Shown one piece after another: positions 1 through 8,663 of a stretch of 58,946 nt of DNA. The notes under the pieces were generated by a model that was not told the origin of the DNA, made no database searches, and saw nothing but the letters and a program-made list of their open reading frames with translations. Source of the stretch: Deltaproteobacteria bacterium (lineage in GTDB: Bacteria; Myxococcota_A; UBA796; SXON01); NCBI GenBank assembly GCA_014191855.1, contig BJHF01000034.1, positions 1 to 58,946 of the forward strand, given 5' to 3'. The first letter of the stretch is position 1; every line of letters begins with the position of its first letter. The position numbers and the translations under genes were made by a program.

Positions 1-1
1 C

Positions 2-2515
2 GGCTGTGAGACGACGGGCGGCGGCGGCACCGCGATCTACACCAGCACCGGCATCATCGTGAACGGCGATACGTTCGAAGATCGAGCGAAGGCGGCCTGG
101 GCGGCGGCACCTTCCGTGTCGCTCAGCGAGGGCGCGGCGGAGGTGGTAACCAAGGTGGGCTCGAAGTTGGCGGCGGATGCGCCGAGCGAGGTTTCGGGTG
201 CCCCGTCGGGCGTGGAGCTGGTGGACCTCTCCAGCGAGGCGCTGCGAACCGCCGCGATGGGGACGGACGAAAACGTGTTCGCGGATGCGCTCCGGGCGGC
301 GGGGGCGAAGGTGCTGGTTTTGCACAGCGGGCTGAAAGAGTCGTTCGACCGGGACTCCCACGTGCTCAGCCGGCTGTACCACCACGGCCAGCTCGAGCGC
401 TTCCAGCTCTCGCGCGTGGAGAAAGGCGCCTACGTCTACCTGATCAACGACAAGCCCTTGCGCTTCGACCCCGCCGTAGCGGATGCCGCGATCCGGTGGC
501 TGCGCGAGAAGATCGGCGGGAAGAACCCGGCGCCGTTCCAGCCGGTGGCCTCCGACCGCGGGAATTGGCTGCTCATCACCAGCGTTCGCGGCGCCGGTCA
601 GGAGCTGGCGTTCTCGCTTGCCGAGGCCCCGACCCTCGACGTGGCGCTGCTCGAAACGGTGGATGATCTGGAGTCCATGCACCGCAGGCAGCGCGAGATC
701 CTTGGCTTTCCCCGCCTCAGCGTGCATGTGGACGACCTGACCTTCGAAATCCACCGCATCAAAGAGCGGGCCACCGTCGTTCCCCGGGCCGACGAAGACC
801 TTGCTGCGATGTGGGAGATGGGCATCGACGGCGCGATCCTGATCGACCGCACCGAGGGCAAAAAGTTGGCCGGCGCGTGGCCCGGCGCGGTGGCGGTGGC
901 CCGGGGCATGACCGGACCGGACGAGTTCCTGCGCGGCGTTGCGCGGGAATTCAAATTTGACAGTCTGCGGCCCTGGCGCGACGAGGCGGTGAGCCTTGAG
1001 TTGATCCGCACCACCGACTACCGGGAGCTGAAGGGCGCGCCGGTCGTTCCGATGTACCGCGGCACGACCCAGGTGCCGGTGGACGCAGTCACGTTGGCGA
1101 GCGTGAAAGCCTCCATCATCTACGCCGGCGAGTGGTGGTTGGCGAACCTGCAGCCCGACGGCTCCGTGACCTACAAGTTCTGGCCGGAAGAGAACCGTTA
1201 CTCAAACGAATACAATCACGTTCGGCACGAGTTGGCGACCTGGAACCTGTGGCAAGCCTGGACGCTCGATCCGCGCCCCGAGTTCATGGAGGGCGCGATC
1301 CGTGCCCAGGATTGGACGATGCGCTCGCTTGTTCAGAAAGATGGGACAAACCTTGAGGATTGGGAGCTCAAGCTGCTGGAGGGTTCGCCCCTCAAGGCGG
1401 AAATCGAGCGCGACGGGATGGCGTATTTCACCTACGGCGACAATACCAAGCTGGGAAGCGCCGTGGTGGGCCTGTTCGGGATGATCGAGGTGGCGCGCGC
1501 CACGGGGGATCACTCCAACGACGACGTGATGCGCAAGCTGGGTCGGTACGTGCTGGCCTCGCAGCTCAAGGAGGGGAACTTCCGCCCTTACTGGGTTCCC
1601 GCCGGTCACCCCTACGAAAACGCCAAGAACGACATCGTTCCCGGCGAGGCGGCGCTCGCGCTCGTCTACCTCTCCGAGTATTTCAACGATCCTCAGTACC
1701 TCGATGCGCTTGAGCCCTTCTTCGCCTACTACAAGCCCTGGTTCCGCTCGCGTGAGGAAAAGAAGAACCTGCGCGCGCCCTGGCCGGCCTACACCTACGA
1801 CAACACGACGCGTTTGGACCTCGTGCAATTCGGCCCGTGGACGGTGATGGCGGCGAACGCCTACACGCGGGTTCGCCCCGAGAAGACCGACATCGCCAAG
1901 TTCGGCTTTGAGGTGGCGCGCTGGATGGTAGACACCTACGAATATAGCCAGAAGCGAACGTTGTTCCCGGACTACGTGGGCGGCTACTACAAGTTCCTCG
2001 GCGAGCTCCCCGCCATGCAGGCCTTCTGCTACGGCGAGGGTACGGCGGCGGCCTACCAGATGGCGCTGCGGCAGGATCCGGCCCAGGCTGCGTATTTCGA
2101 GCTGGCGACCCGCGAAACCGTCCGCATCGGCATCCAAATGCAGCACGACCGGTTGGATTCGTTTTATTATGCTCGGCCGGAGCTCGTAGAAGGCGGGATC
2201 CGGTACGCGCTCAACGAGCCCAAGGTGCGCGTGGACTACACCTACCACGGCCAGTCTACGCTCTATCAGTGGTACACGGCTGCCAAGGACGATCCCAACC
2301 TTCCGGCCGGGGTGAAAGCCGAGCCCAGCGAGCCCATCGCGCGGCTGTATGCGGCGATGGACCTGCCAGGGTTCCGCGCTCCGGACGCCCCGGTTCGCTC
2401 CGCCGTGCCGGCCGTTGCCGGCATCTCGGTGGGATCGCCGATGGGGGCGGCGGGGCCGGGCGTGTCGTTGGTGCCCGCGTTGCCGCCAAAGGTGGAGGAC
2501 GACGGCGCGGAGTGA
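2..2515 (+). CDS. Partial lipoprotein-like protein with alpha/alpha-toroid C-terminal domain (5' end outside window)
   Basis: The reading frame is open to the left edge. The first visible residues are G-C-E-T-T-G-G-G-G, which look like the end of a lipobox with the lipidated Cys at 5-7, so the true start probably lies just outside the window. An internal GTG at 59 is an alternative start. At least 838 residues are visible. The middle part, with a segment reading GIDGAILIDR, weakly resembles AMMECR1-like folds. The C-terminal half is rich in Trp/Tyr helices (EWWLAN, NHVRHELATWNLW, GEGTAAAYQMAL), as in six-hairpin glycosidase or epimerase toroids. The substrate is unknown. The 3' end converges with the nap operon 12 bp away. 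The lipoprotein reading and the toroid fold are inferences; no catalytic residues were assigned. Confidence 0.7.
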   Translation, partial: GCETTGGGGTAIYTSTGIIVNGDTFEDRAKAAWAAAPSVSLSEGAAEVVTKVGSKLAADAPSEVSGAPSGVELVDLSSEALRTAAMGTDENVFADALRAAGAKVLVLHSGLKESFDRDSHVLSRLYHHGQLERFQLSRVEKGAYVYLINDKPLRFDPAVADAAIRWLREKIGGKNPAPFQPVASDRGNWLLITSVRGAGQELAFSLAEAPTLDVALLETVDDLESMHRRQREILGFPRLSVHVDDLTFEIHRIKERATVVPRADEDLAAMWEMGIDGAILIDRTEGKKLAGAWPGAVAVARGMTGPDEFLRGVAREFKFDSLRPWRDEAVSLELIRTTDYRELKGAPVVPMYRGTTQVPVDAVTLASVKASIIYAGEWWLANLQPDGSVTYKFWPEENRYSNEYNHVRHELATWNLWQAWTLDPRPEFMEGAIRAQDWTMRSLVQKDGTNLEDWELKLLEGSPLKAEIERDGMAYFTYGDNTKLGSAVVGLFGMIEVARATGDHSNDDVMRKLGRYVLASQLKEGNFRPYWVPAGHPYENAKNDIVPGEAALALVYLSEYFNDPQYLDALEPFFAYYKPWFRSREEKKNLRAPWPAYTYDNTTRLDLVQFGPWTVMAANAYTRVRPEKTDIAKFGFEVARWMVDTYEYSQKRTLFPDYVGGYYKFLGELPAMQAFCYGEGTAAAYQMALRQDPAQAAYFELATRETVRIGIQMQHDRLDSFYYARPELVEGGIRYALNEPKVRVDYTYHGQSTLYQWYTAAKDDPNLPAGVKAEPSEPIARLYAAMDLPGFRAPDAPVRSAVPAVAGISVGSPMGAAGPGVSLVPALPPKVEDDGAE

Positions 2516-2527
2516 GGCGATGGGGGG

Positions 2528-2821
2528 CTACGGTTCGTTCTGGCGCTTCATGCGCACGAGACGAACGCCGTCTGCGGCGGCGAGCAGCGTGTCGCGCCAC
2601 TCGTCGCCCTGCCAAACGTAGCGCACCTGCACCCCGCGAACGCGACCCTCGGCGAGGAGCGCCTGTGCTTCGCGCAGCGGCACCTGGGTTCCGGCGGAGT
2701 GTTGTACCGGTCCGCCCTTGGTGATCACGTCGAGCACGGTGGCGTGGGCGTTCAGGTCGTCGAACAATGCGGCGAGCGTGGGGGCGTCGAGCGCGCCAAC
2801 CGTCAGCTCCGGGAGGATCAT
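2528..2821 (-). CDS. Small protein at the end of the nap operon, function unknown
   Basis: A 97-residue protein whose ATG overlaps the TGA of the upstream ferredoxin gene by 4 nt, so it is translationally coupled and is the last gene of the nitrate reductase operon. It is soluble, with no signal peptide, cysteine cluster or membrane segment. The sequence alternates short acidic helices (ALFDDLNAHATVLD) and strands (GVQVRYVWQGDEW) and ends in a basic tail. I do not recognise the family. Position suggests an accessory role in maturation or regulation of Nap. The start is fixed by the overlap. Confidence 0.72.
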   Translation of the reverse strand: MILPELTVGALDAPTLAALFDDLNAHATVLDVITKGGPVQHSAGTQVPLREAQALLAEGRVRGVQVRYVWQGDEWRDTLLAAADGVRLVRMKRQNEP

Positions 2822-3141
2822 GTGAGCACGGGGGTGAGGAGGATGGCGCCGCCCGGGGCGGGGCAGAGCGGTACGCAAATCCCGCAACCATCGCAGCGGG
2901 AGCGTTCGACCACCACACGGCGCCCTTCGAAGCGGATCGCGCCCGGAACCGGGCAACGCTCCACACAAGTGGCACAAAAATCGGCCTTGGCGTTGAGGCA
3001 CGAGAACGTGGACACGACCGCGACCATCGGGCGGGGCGCCGGTGGAGTGCGAGAGATCGGCGCCACGGCGCGCGTGCTTGGGGCGGCCGGCTCGGCCGGC
3101 CCGTCGAAGCCAAAAGAGAATAGGGCGCGGCGGGAGATCAT
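2818..3141 (-). CDS. napF: NapF-like two-cluster ferredoxin
   Basis: A 107-residue protein starting at an ATG that overlaps the napB stop by 4 nt. The N-terminus MISRRALFSFGF has an Arg pair like NapF/NapG leaders but no long hydrophobic core, so export is doubtful. Two [4Fe-4S] motifs are visible. One is C-x7-C-x2-C-x3-CP (FCATCVERCP), which resembles the last cluster of NapF. The other is C-x2-C-x2-C-x3-CP (CDGCGICVPLCP). Canonical NapF carries more clusters, so this is a short version. In known systems NapF acts in the cytoplasm on NapA maturation or redox state, and that role is inferred here. The gene symbol is tentative. Confidence 0.75.
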   Translation of the reverse strand: MISRRALFSFGFDGPAEPAAPSTRAVAPISRTPPAPRPMVAVVSTFSCLNAKADFCATCVERCPVPGAIRFEGRRVVVERSRCDGCGICVPLCPAPGGAILLTPVLT

Positions 3142-3878
3142 GGGAGCCCCGGGCGAAGGTTGGTTTCCGCCGAGGCGGCGTGGCACTGTTCGCAGCTTGC
3201 GCGCGATGGATGCGTTGAGCGAAGCGCATTCCGTCCGTTCACGCCGTGGCAACTGTCACACTGCTCGCGCATGGCCGTACGGTGCGGGATTTGGGGAGGC
3301 GCGATGCTCCACGCGCGGGTGCCGGCGGTCGGCGAGTCGAGCCCGTCGAAGGCGTTCGCGACCACCCGGGGATCGGGTGGCAGCGTTTCGCCACCAGGCA
3401 TCGGCGCGGCGTCCACGACGTGACACTGCGTGCAATTCGTGAGCCTGGTGTGGCTCATCGGGGTGGCGAGCAGCCCGCGGAAACGCAGGCCCGCTTCGTG
3501 GCAGGTGAGGCACTCTGGCGCGGAATCCTGGCGGATCGCGTGTGGGATCCGTGGAGGCGCACCATCGTACGCGCGGCGCGCGGCGCGGGCTTCGAGATCC
3601 TCCGCCTTGGAGGTGCCCGAAAGCTCCACCGGATCGAGGGGCTGTGGCCCGGCCTTGCGGAGCGCAGCCAGATCCTCGTTCCAACCCGAACCGTCGCCGC
3701 GGGGGCTGGTGCGAAGCTCCAGGTAGCTGCGCGCGGGCGCGACCCCGTCCACCGCCGCCGGGGCCCCGGTAGTCGGCGTTGTCTCGGGCACTTCGGTAGA
3801 CGATGTGCCCACGACAAAGCCGACGAGCGCCACCCCGCCGACAATGGCAAAGAACACCCGCAGCGCCGCGGAGGTCAC
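3138..3878 (-). CDS. napB: NapB-type nitrate reductase cytochrome c subunit with four heme motifs
   Basis: A 246-residue protein with a GTG start that overlaps the napA TGA (GTGA). An N-terminal membrane/signal segment (residues about 5-25) leads to a periplasmic domain. Four CxxCH motifs are visible: CLTCH, CTQCH, CDSCH and CEQCH. The first pair lies in a NapB-like context (PPRIPHAIRQD before heme 1, then NCTQCHV). A second pair follows a very similar lead-in (PPQIPHRTAMR), as if the diheme module had been duplicated. Ordinary NapB has two hemes. The known family role is to pass electrons to NapA in the periplasm. The extra diheme unit could replace a missing NapC or NapM step, which is inference. 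Confidence 0.85.
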   Translation of the reverse strand: MTSAALRVFFAIVGGVALVGFVVGTSSTEVPETTPTTGAPAAVDGVAPARSYLELRTSPRGDGSGWNEDLAALRKAGPQPLDPVELSGTSKAEDLEARAARRAYDGAPPRIPHAIRQDSAPECLTCHEAGLRFRGLLATPMSHTRLTNCTQCHVVDAAPMPGGETLPPDPRVVANAFDGLDSPTAGTRAWSIAPPQIPHRTAMREQCDSCHGVNGRNALRSTHPSRASCEQCHAASAETNLRPGLP

Positions 3879-6289
3879 GTCGCCACCCGCGAAACCCGCA
3901 CCGCACACTTCTTGTAGTCCGGCTGCTTCGAGAAGGGATCGTAGGCATCGAGGGTGAGCAGGTTGATCAACAAACGCTCATCGAAGAACGGCACGAACAA
4001 GCTGCCCGCGGGCGGGCTCCCGCGCCCATCGATCCACACCGGAACGTCGAGTTGGCCCCGCCGCGACGTGAGCCGGACGAGCTCCCCGTTGGTGATGCCC
4101 AGCCTGCCGGCGTCTGCGCGGTTCATCTCCACGTACGCCTGTGGCATCGCGCGCTGAAGCGGGGGGATCCTGCCCGTGAGCGTGCCGCTGTGCCAGTGCT
4201 CCAAAACGCGGCCGGTGCACAGCCAGAAAGGGTACTCCGCATCGGGGGACTCGGGCGGCGGCTCGTACGGATGGAACCAGATCTGCGCGCGCCCATCCTC
4301 GGTGGTGGAGTGGTAGAAATCATGGCCCTTGCCGGCGCCCACGAAGGAGTCCTCGCCTTCGGTGAAGCGCCAGCGCGTCTCTTTCCACGTGCCGTCGGCT
4401 TGCTCAACCACTGGCCAGCGAAGCCCACGCGCCTTCACATACTCGCGGTACGGGGCGAGATTCTTGTGCTTCATCGTGCTGAAGGCGCGGTATTCGTTGA
4501 ACAGCAGCTCGTCGACGTTCACATCGTAGTACCGCTCCCAGTCCCACACCGGGATCGGCTTGCCGGCGGCATCGGCGTAATGGAAGAGGAAGCGCCCGTC
4601 CTTGTCGGACATGCCGGCGAGCCCCCGGCGGTGCAGCTCGCGCGCGACGGCCAGGATCTGCCAACAATCGTCGCGCGCTTGGCCCGGCGGGTTCACCTGT
4701 TTGAACCACTGCTGGGTGCGGCGCTCGGAGTTACCGAACATCCCGTTCTTCTCCACCCAGAGCGCCGAGGGCAACACCAGGTCGGCGATTCGCGTGGTCG
4801 CCGTGGGGTATACGTCGGACACAATGAGGAATTTGTTGGGGTCTTTGCGGCTCGGCGCCACCAGCTCGTTGAGGTTCGGGAGCGTTTGCGCGGGGTTGGT
4901 GACCATCGACCACACGGTTTGAATGTCGCCGCCCTTCGCCACGGGTGTCGAGAAGCGCCGCCACATCTCGACCGCGTGGTGGCCGGGCTTGGCGAGGATT
5001 CGGTCCGCTGGCAGGTTCCAGATCTTCTCGGCCAAGGTTCGGTGTTTTTCCTTGGTCACGTTCCCGCCGCCGGGCAGCGCGTGCGCGAGTGTGCCTACTT
5101 CGCGTACGGTGCCACACGCGGACGGTTGCCCGGTGAGGCTCGTCGGGGCATCGCCGGGCCGGCCGAAGTGGCCGGACAAGAGGTGCACCCCGTGCACCAG
5201 GCAGTTGATCGCCGTACCCCGCGTGTGTTGGTTCATGCCCATGCACCAGAGGCTCGTGATGCGCAGGGTGTGGTTGCCGAACAGACTCGCGAGCATGCGG
5301 AGATCGCGGGCCGGCACGCCGGAGATCCGCTCCACATAGTCCGGGGTGTACATCGCGAGCGAGCGGGTGTATTCCTCCAGGCTGCTCGCCCTGCCGTTGA
5401 GTTCACCATCCTGGGGAGCGCGGAAGGCACAGTGCTTCGCGACAAAGTCCTTGTTCCACGTACCGTTCGCGAGCAGGAGGTGGGCGATGCCATTGGCAAT
5501 CGCGAGGTCCGTGTTGGGCTTGAATTGGAGAAAATGATCGGCCTGGGCGGTGGAGCGCGTTCGGCGCGTCCCGATGTCGATGATCGTGACCTTCTCCCCC
5601 CGCCCTCGTCGGTCGACGATCCGCGAGAACAGCACCGGGTGCATCTCCGCGGGGTTGTTACCCCACAGCACGATGACGTCGGCGCGGTCGAGATCGTCGA
5701 AGCAGCCGGCCGGTTCGTCTACGCCGTAGGTTGCGAGGTAGCCCGTTACCGCGCTCGCCATGCACAGGCGGGCGTTGGGATCGATGTGGTTGTGGCCGAG
5801 TCCGCCCTTCACGAACTTGTTCGCGGCGTATCCTTCGGGGATCGTCCACTGTCCGCTGCCATATACTGCGAAGCTGGCGGGGTCGAGCATCACCCGGTCC
5901 GCGATGATCCTGATCGCTTCGTCCCAGGAGATCGGCACCTGTTTGTCCCCGCGGCGCAGGAGCGGAGTCGTGAGGCGATCGGCGCCGTACAACGCGAGGC
6001 CGACGTGGTAACCCTTCACGCAGAGCAGTCCCTTGTTCACTTCGGCGGCCGTATCGCCCGCGATGGCAACGACCTTGCCGCCCTCGGTACCCACCTGGAC
6101 CGTGCAACCTGTGCCGCAAAAGCGACACGGCGCTTTGTCCCAATGAACGCCCGATCCGGCGCCTGGGCGAAGGTCGGGGGTGGCGGGCGCGGGGGTGGCC
6201 GCGGCGGCCGGGGCGCCGGCGGCGGTGGCGGCCGCCGTGGCGGCGGCGAGCGCGGCGAGGGTGAGAAACTCACGACGATCGGGCGTCAT
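3875..6289 (-). CDS. napA: Periplasmic nitrate reductase catalytic subunit NapA
   Basis: An 804-residue molybdopterin enzyme that reduces nitrate to nitrite in the periplasm. The start is the ATG overlapping the napD stop by 4 nt. It gives a Tat signal peptide with DRREFL followed by an Ala-rich hydrophobic stretch. The N-terminal [4Fe-4S] motif C-x2-C-x3-C...C is present (PCRFCGTGC, then GLLCVKGY). The molybdenum-ligand region reads LCMASAVTGY, followed by DEPAGCFDDL and LWGNNPAEMHP, which is typical of NapA rather than formate dehydrogenase, where selenocysteine or another pattern occurs. Length is close to the usual 750-830. It is preceded by napD and followed by napB, so the assignment is strong. 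In a chemotrophic myxobacterial relative it would serve nitrate respiration or redox balancing. Confidence 0.96.
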   Translation of the reverse strand: MTPDRREFLTLAALAAATAAATAAGAPAAAATPAPATPDLRPGAGSGVHWDKAPCRFCGTGCTVQVGTEGGKVVAIAGDTAAEVNKGLLCVKGYHVGLALYGADRLTTPLLRRGDKQVPISWDEAIRIIADRVMLDPASFAVYGSGQWTIPEGYAANKFVKGGLGHNHIDPNARLCMASAVTGYLATYGVDEPAGCFDDLDRADVIVLWGNNPAEMHPVLFSRIVDRRGRGEKVTIIDIGTRRTRSTAQADHFLQFKPNTDLAIANGIAHLLLANGTWNKDFVAKHCAFRAPQDGELNGRASSLEEYTRSLAMYTPDYVERISGVPARDLRMLASLFGNHTLRITSLWCMGMNQHTRGTAINCLVHGVHLLSGHFGRPGDAPTSLTGQPSACGTVREVGTLAHALPGGGNVTKEKHRTLAEKIWNLPADRILAKPGHHAVEMWRRFSTPVAKGGDIQTVWSMVTNPAQTLPNLNELVAPSRKDPNKFLIVSDVYPTATTRIADLVLPSALWVEKNGMFGNSERRTQQWFKQVNPPGQARDDCWQILAVARELHRRGLAGMSDKDGRFLFHYADAAGKPIPVWDWERYYDVNVDELLFNEYRAFSTMKHKNLAPYREYVKARGLRWPVVEQADGTWKETRWRFTEGEDSFVGAGKGHDFYHSTTEDGRAQIWFHPYEPPPESPDAEYPFWLCTGRVLEHWHSGTLTGRIPPLQRAMPQAYVEMNRADAGRLGITNGELVRLTSRRGQLDVPVWIDGRGSPPAGSLFVPFFDERLLINLLTLDAYDPFSKQPDYKKCAVRVSRVAT

Positions 6290-6522
6290 GCGCGCGCCTC
6301 GTCCGAAAAGTCGGCGAACGCGAGTCCAACCGAGACCACATTGGGCAGGGCACGCAGCGCATCGAGCGCGGCTTCGACGTCGTCCGAGTGGGCGAGGTCG
6401 AGCACCAGCGGCACGGCCGGGCCCACCGGATCGCCCACGCGCGATACGAGGGCGAACCATCGGAGGACTTCGCACAGGTCGGGCGGGGAGGGGTGATTCA
6501 CGATGACTCCGAGGATGGGCAT
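6286..6522 (-). CDS. napD: NapD-like chaperone for NapA
   Basis: A 78-residue protein directly before napA, overlapping its start by 4 nt. NapD binds the NapA Tat signal peptide and proofreads cofactor loading in the cytoplasm. The small size, the position and the pattern of a central helix (DVEAALDALRALPNV) followed by a strand (VVSVGLAFADFS) fit the ferredoxin-like NapD fold. Overall identity to classical NapD looks low, so the assignment rests partly on context. The ATG lies immediately after the TGA of the NrfD gene with no gap. Confidence 0.72.
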   Translation of the reverse strand: MPILGVIVNHPSPPDLCEVLRWFALVSRVGDPVGPAVPLVLDLAHSDDVEAALDALRALPNVVSVGLAFADFSDEARA

Positions 6523-7758
6523 TCAGGCCTCCTCTGCGCGCATGCGCCCGGTGAAGATGGTGACGGCCAACTTGAGGCCAACGGTGAACACGAGCAGCCC
6601 GAGCGCCCAGATTCCCAGGGTGACCTTCCACTCGATCTCGTTTGGAAGGTACTCGATGAGCTCGTGCAGCGTGCTCGGCACAAATCCGGGGACGATGAGG
6701 CCCAGCCCCTTTTCGATCCAGATCCCGCACAGGGAGAGCACACACGCCACGTCGATCCCCCACAGTTGCGTCTTGGGGGAGGCGCTGAGGAAGATGACGG
6801 CGGCGGCGATGTTCATCGCGATTGCGGACCAGATCCAGGGAACGAGCGCGTGATGGCCGTGGAGCCCAAAATAGAGGTAACGGGCCGAAGCGGTGTGACT
6901 TCCTCCCGAATACAGCTCCGTGAACACCTCAGAGCCCACCAGGAACAGGTTGAGCAGGACGGTGACCCGCAGCACGCTCAGCAGCGTGAGGATCGGCCCA
7001 TCTCCGACGTGAAACGAGGTGAGCCGACGGACCACCTGCAGCGCCAGCACGATGAACGCCGGCCCGGTAACGAACGCGGAGGCGATGAACCGCGGCGCGA
7101 GGATCGCCGTGTTCCAGAATGGGCGTCCGCCGAGCCCACTGTAGAGAAACGCCGTGACCGTGTGGATCGAAACCGCCCACAGGATCGAGAGGAATACGAA
7201 GGGGACGTACCAGCGGGGATCAGGCACGGCGCCCCGATACCGGGTGTAGAGCAGGTACCCCACCACGTGGAGGTTGAGGAACAGGTAGCCCGAGAGCACT
7301 ACCACATCCCAGGTGAGCATGGAGATCGGCCAGTTGAACCGGCCGACCACCGGCATCAGGTGCCAGGCGTGATCGAGGCGGCCCAGGTCTACGTTGACGA
7401 AGGCGAGGGAGACAACGATCGCTGAGATCGCGAGGATCTCACCGACGATCACGACATCGTGCATCTCGTGGTCGTTGTACAGGTAGGCCGGGATCACCAT
7501 CATCACGGCGCCAGCCGCCAACCCGACGGCAAACGTGAAGTTTCCGATGTACATCCCCCAGCTCACATGGTCGGACATCGCCGTGATGGCGAGTCCGTGC
7601 GCGAACTGTTGAGCGTAGGCGTGAACGCCAACCAGGAAGATGGCGGTGAGGGCGGTCATCCACGCGTAGAACGCGGCGTTACCATCGGTCGCGACGCCGG
7701 CCGCTTTCCAAAGGAACGCGGGGTAGGAGCGGATGGGGTGCGCGGGCTTGGAAGACAT
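6523..7758 (-). CDS. NrfD/PsrC-family integral membrane quinol dehydrogenase subunit
   Basis: A 411-residue polytopic protein with about ten hydrophobic segments, beginning MSSKPAHPIRSYPAFLW. Motifs typical of the NrfD/DsrP/HybB family are seen: SWGMYIGNFTFAVG, DHEMHDVVIVGE, WPISMLTWD and GLHGHHALVPWIW. These proteins oxidise or reduce menaquinol and hand electrons to a partner Fe-S protein, which is encoded immediately upstream. Because no napC or napGH gene is present nearby, this subunit is the likely route from quinol to NapA. The ATG is 2 nt after the upstream stop. Confidence 0.9.
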   Translation of the reverse strand: MSSKPAHPIRSYPAFLWKAAGVATDGNAAFYAWMTALTAIFLVGVHAYAQQFAHGLAITAMSDHVSWGMYIGNFTFAVGLAAGAVMMVIPAYLYNDHEMHDVVIVGEILAISAIVVSLAFVNVDLGRLDHAWHLMPVVGRFNWPISMLTWDVVVLSGYLFLNLHVVGYLLYTRYRGAVPDPRWYVPFVFLSILWAVSIHTVTAFLYSGLGGRPFWNTAILAPRFIASAFVTGPAFIVLALQVVRRLTSFHVGDGPILTLLSVLRVTVLLNLFLVGSEVFTELYSGGSHTASARYLYFGLHGHHALVPWIWSAIAMNIAAAVIFLSASPKTQLWGIDVACVLSLCGIWIEKGLGLIVPGFVPSTLHELIEYLPNEIEWKVTLGIWALGLLVFTVGLKLAVTIFTGRMRAEEA

Positions 7759-7760
7759 CG

Positions 7761-8663
7761 TTACTCGTCGAAGAAGTAGAAAAAGCGTGGGCGAGTGCCG
7801 ACATCCTCCTTGAGGACGAACACGCGTTTGTTTTCGAGCACCCAGCGGATCTCGGAGTTGGGATCTTCGAGGTTGCCAAACACTCGCGCGCCGGTGGGGC
7901 AGGCTTCGAGGCACGCCGGCATGCGCCCGTTCCGCGTGCGGTGTAGGCAGAAGGTGCACTTCTCCATCACGCCCTGGGGGCGGATCCGGTTGGAGAGGTA
8001 TGCCTGATCGGGGTTGATCTCCTCGGCGGGGATCTCCGGTTTCTGCCAGTTGAAGCGGCGCGCGTGGTACGGGCACGCCGCCTCGCAATACCGGCAGCCG
8101 ATACACCAATTGTAGTCAACGACCACGATGCCGTCGGCCTCCTTCCAGGTGGCCTCGACCGGGCACACCTTGACACACGGCGCGTTGTCGCACTGGTGGC
8201 ACTGCACGGGCATATAGAAGTGGTCGTCGTCCGGTACCGGGTGTTTGTAGTCGGTGCGCCCCTGTTCGAGGTCGATCCCGCCCTTCTTCATCTCCAATAC
8301 GCGGATGTACGAGTTGTTGGTCGCCCGGTCGTGGTTGTTTTCTTCGTGGCAGGCGACCGCGCACTTGCGGCACCCGATGCACACCGAGAGGTTCAGCGCG
8401 TACGCAAACGAGACGCCGGGCGTGGGCCGCGGGTCGGAGATCGACACGGCGACGCCATGCTCTTCGAGAGCTTCGGTCTCGAGGCGCGCGAGCACCACCG
8501 ACATCTCAAGCTTGTTCATCTCCTTGTAGTGCTTTTGCAGGAAGGAGTCGACGGATACGTTCTCCTCCCACTCGGTGAGGGGGGCGAGCGCCCGGGCGAA
8601 GGCGGCGGCGCCAAGGGTGGCCCCGCCCGTCTTGAGCGCGGCACGCCGGGTGAGCTCATCCAT
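7761..8663 (-). CDS. Tat-exported 4x[4Fe-4S] protein (DsrO/HybA/NrfC-like)
   Basis: A 300-residue protein with a Tat leader (TRRAALKTGGATLG) and four ferredoxin-type cluster motifs: CIGCRKCAVAC, CHQCDNAPCVKVCP, CIGCRYCEAACP and CTFC...ACLEACP. This is the electron-transfer subunit that pairs with NrfD-type membrane proteins on the periplasmic side. The start is an ATG giving a proper twin-arginine leader, and it overlaps the end of the upstream cytochrome gene by 8 nt. The predicted flow is quinol, NrfD, this protein, multiheme cytochrome(s), NapA, which is inference from gene order. Confidence 0.9.
   Translation of the reverse strand: MDELTRRAALKTGGATLGAAAFARALAPLTEWEENVSVDSFLQKHYKEMNKLEMSVVLARLETEALEEHGVAVSISDPRPTPGVSFAYALNLSVCIGCRKCAVACHEENNHDRATNNSYIRVLEMKKGGIDLEQGRTDYKHPVPDDDHFYMPVQCHQCDNAPCVKVCPVEATWKEADGIVVVDYNWCIGCRYCEAACPYHARRFNWQKPEIPAEEINPDQAYLSNRIRPQGVMEKCTFCLHRTRNGRMPACLEACPTGARVFGNLEDPNSEIRWVLENKRVFVLKEDVGTRPRFFYFFDE

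Noticed and set aside
598..2248. Long minus-strand open frames opposite the first gene
   Set aside because: High GC makes long antisense frames; they have Arg/Leu/Val-rich shadow composition and no motifs.
3803..6496. Long plus-strand frame opposite napA
   Set aside because: It is the antisense of napA, and napA has all the catalytic motifs.
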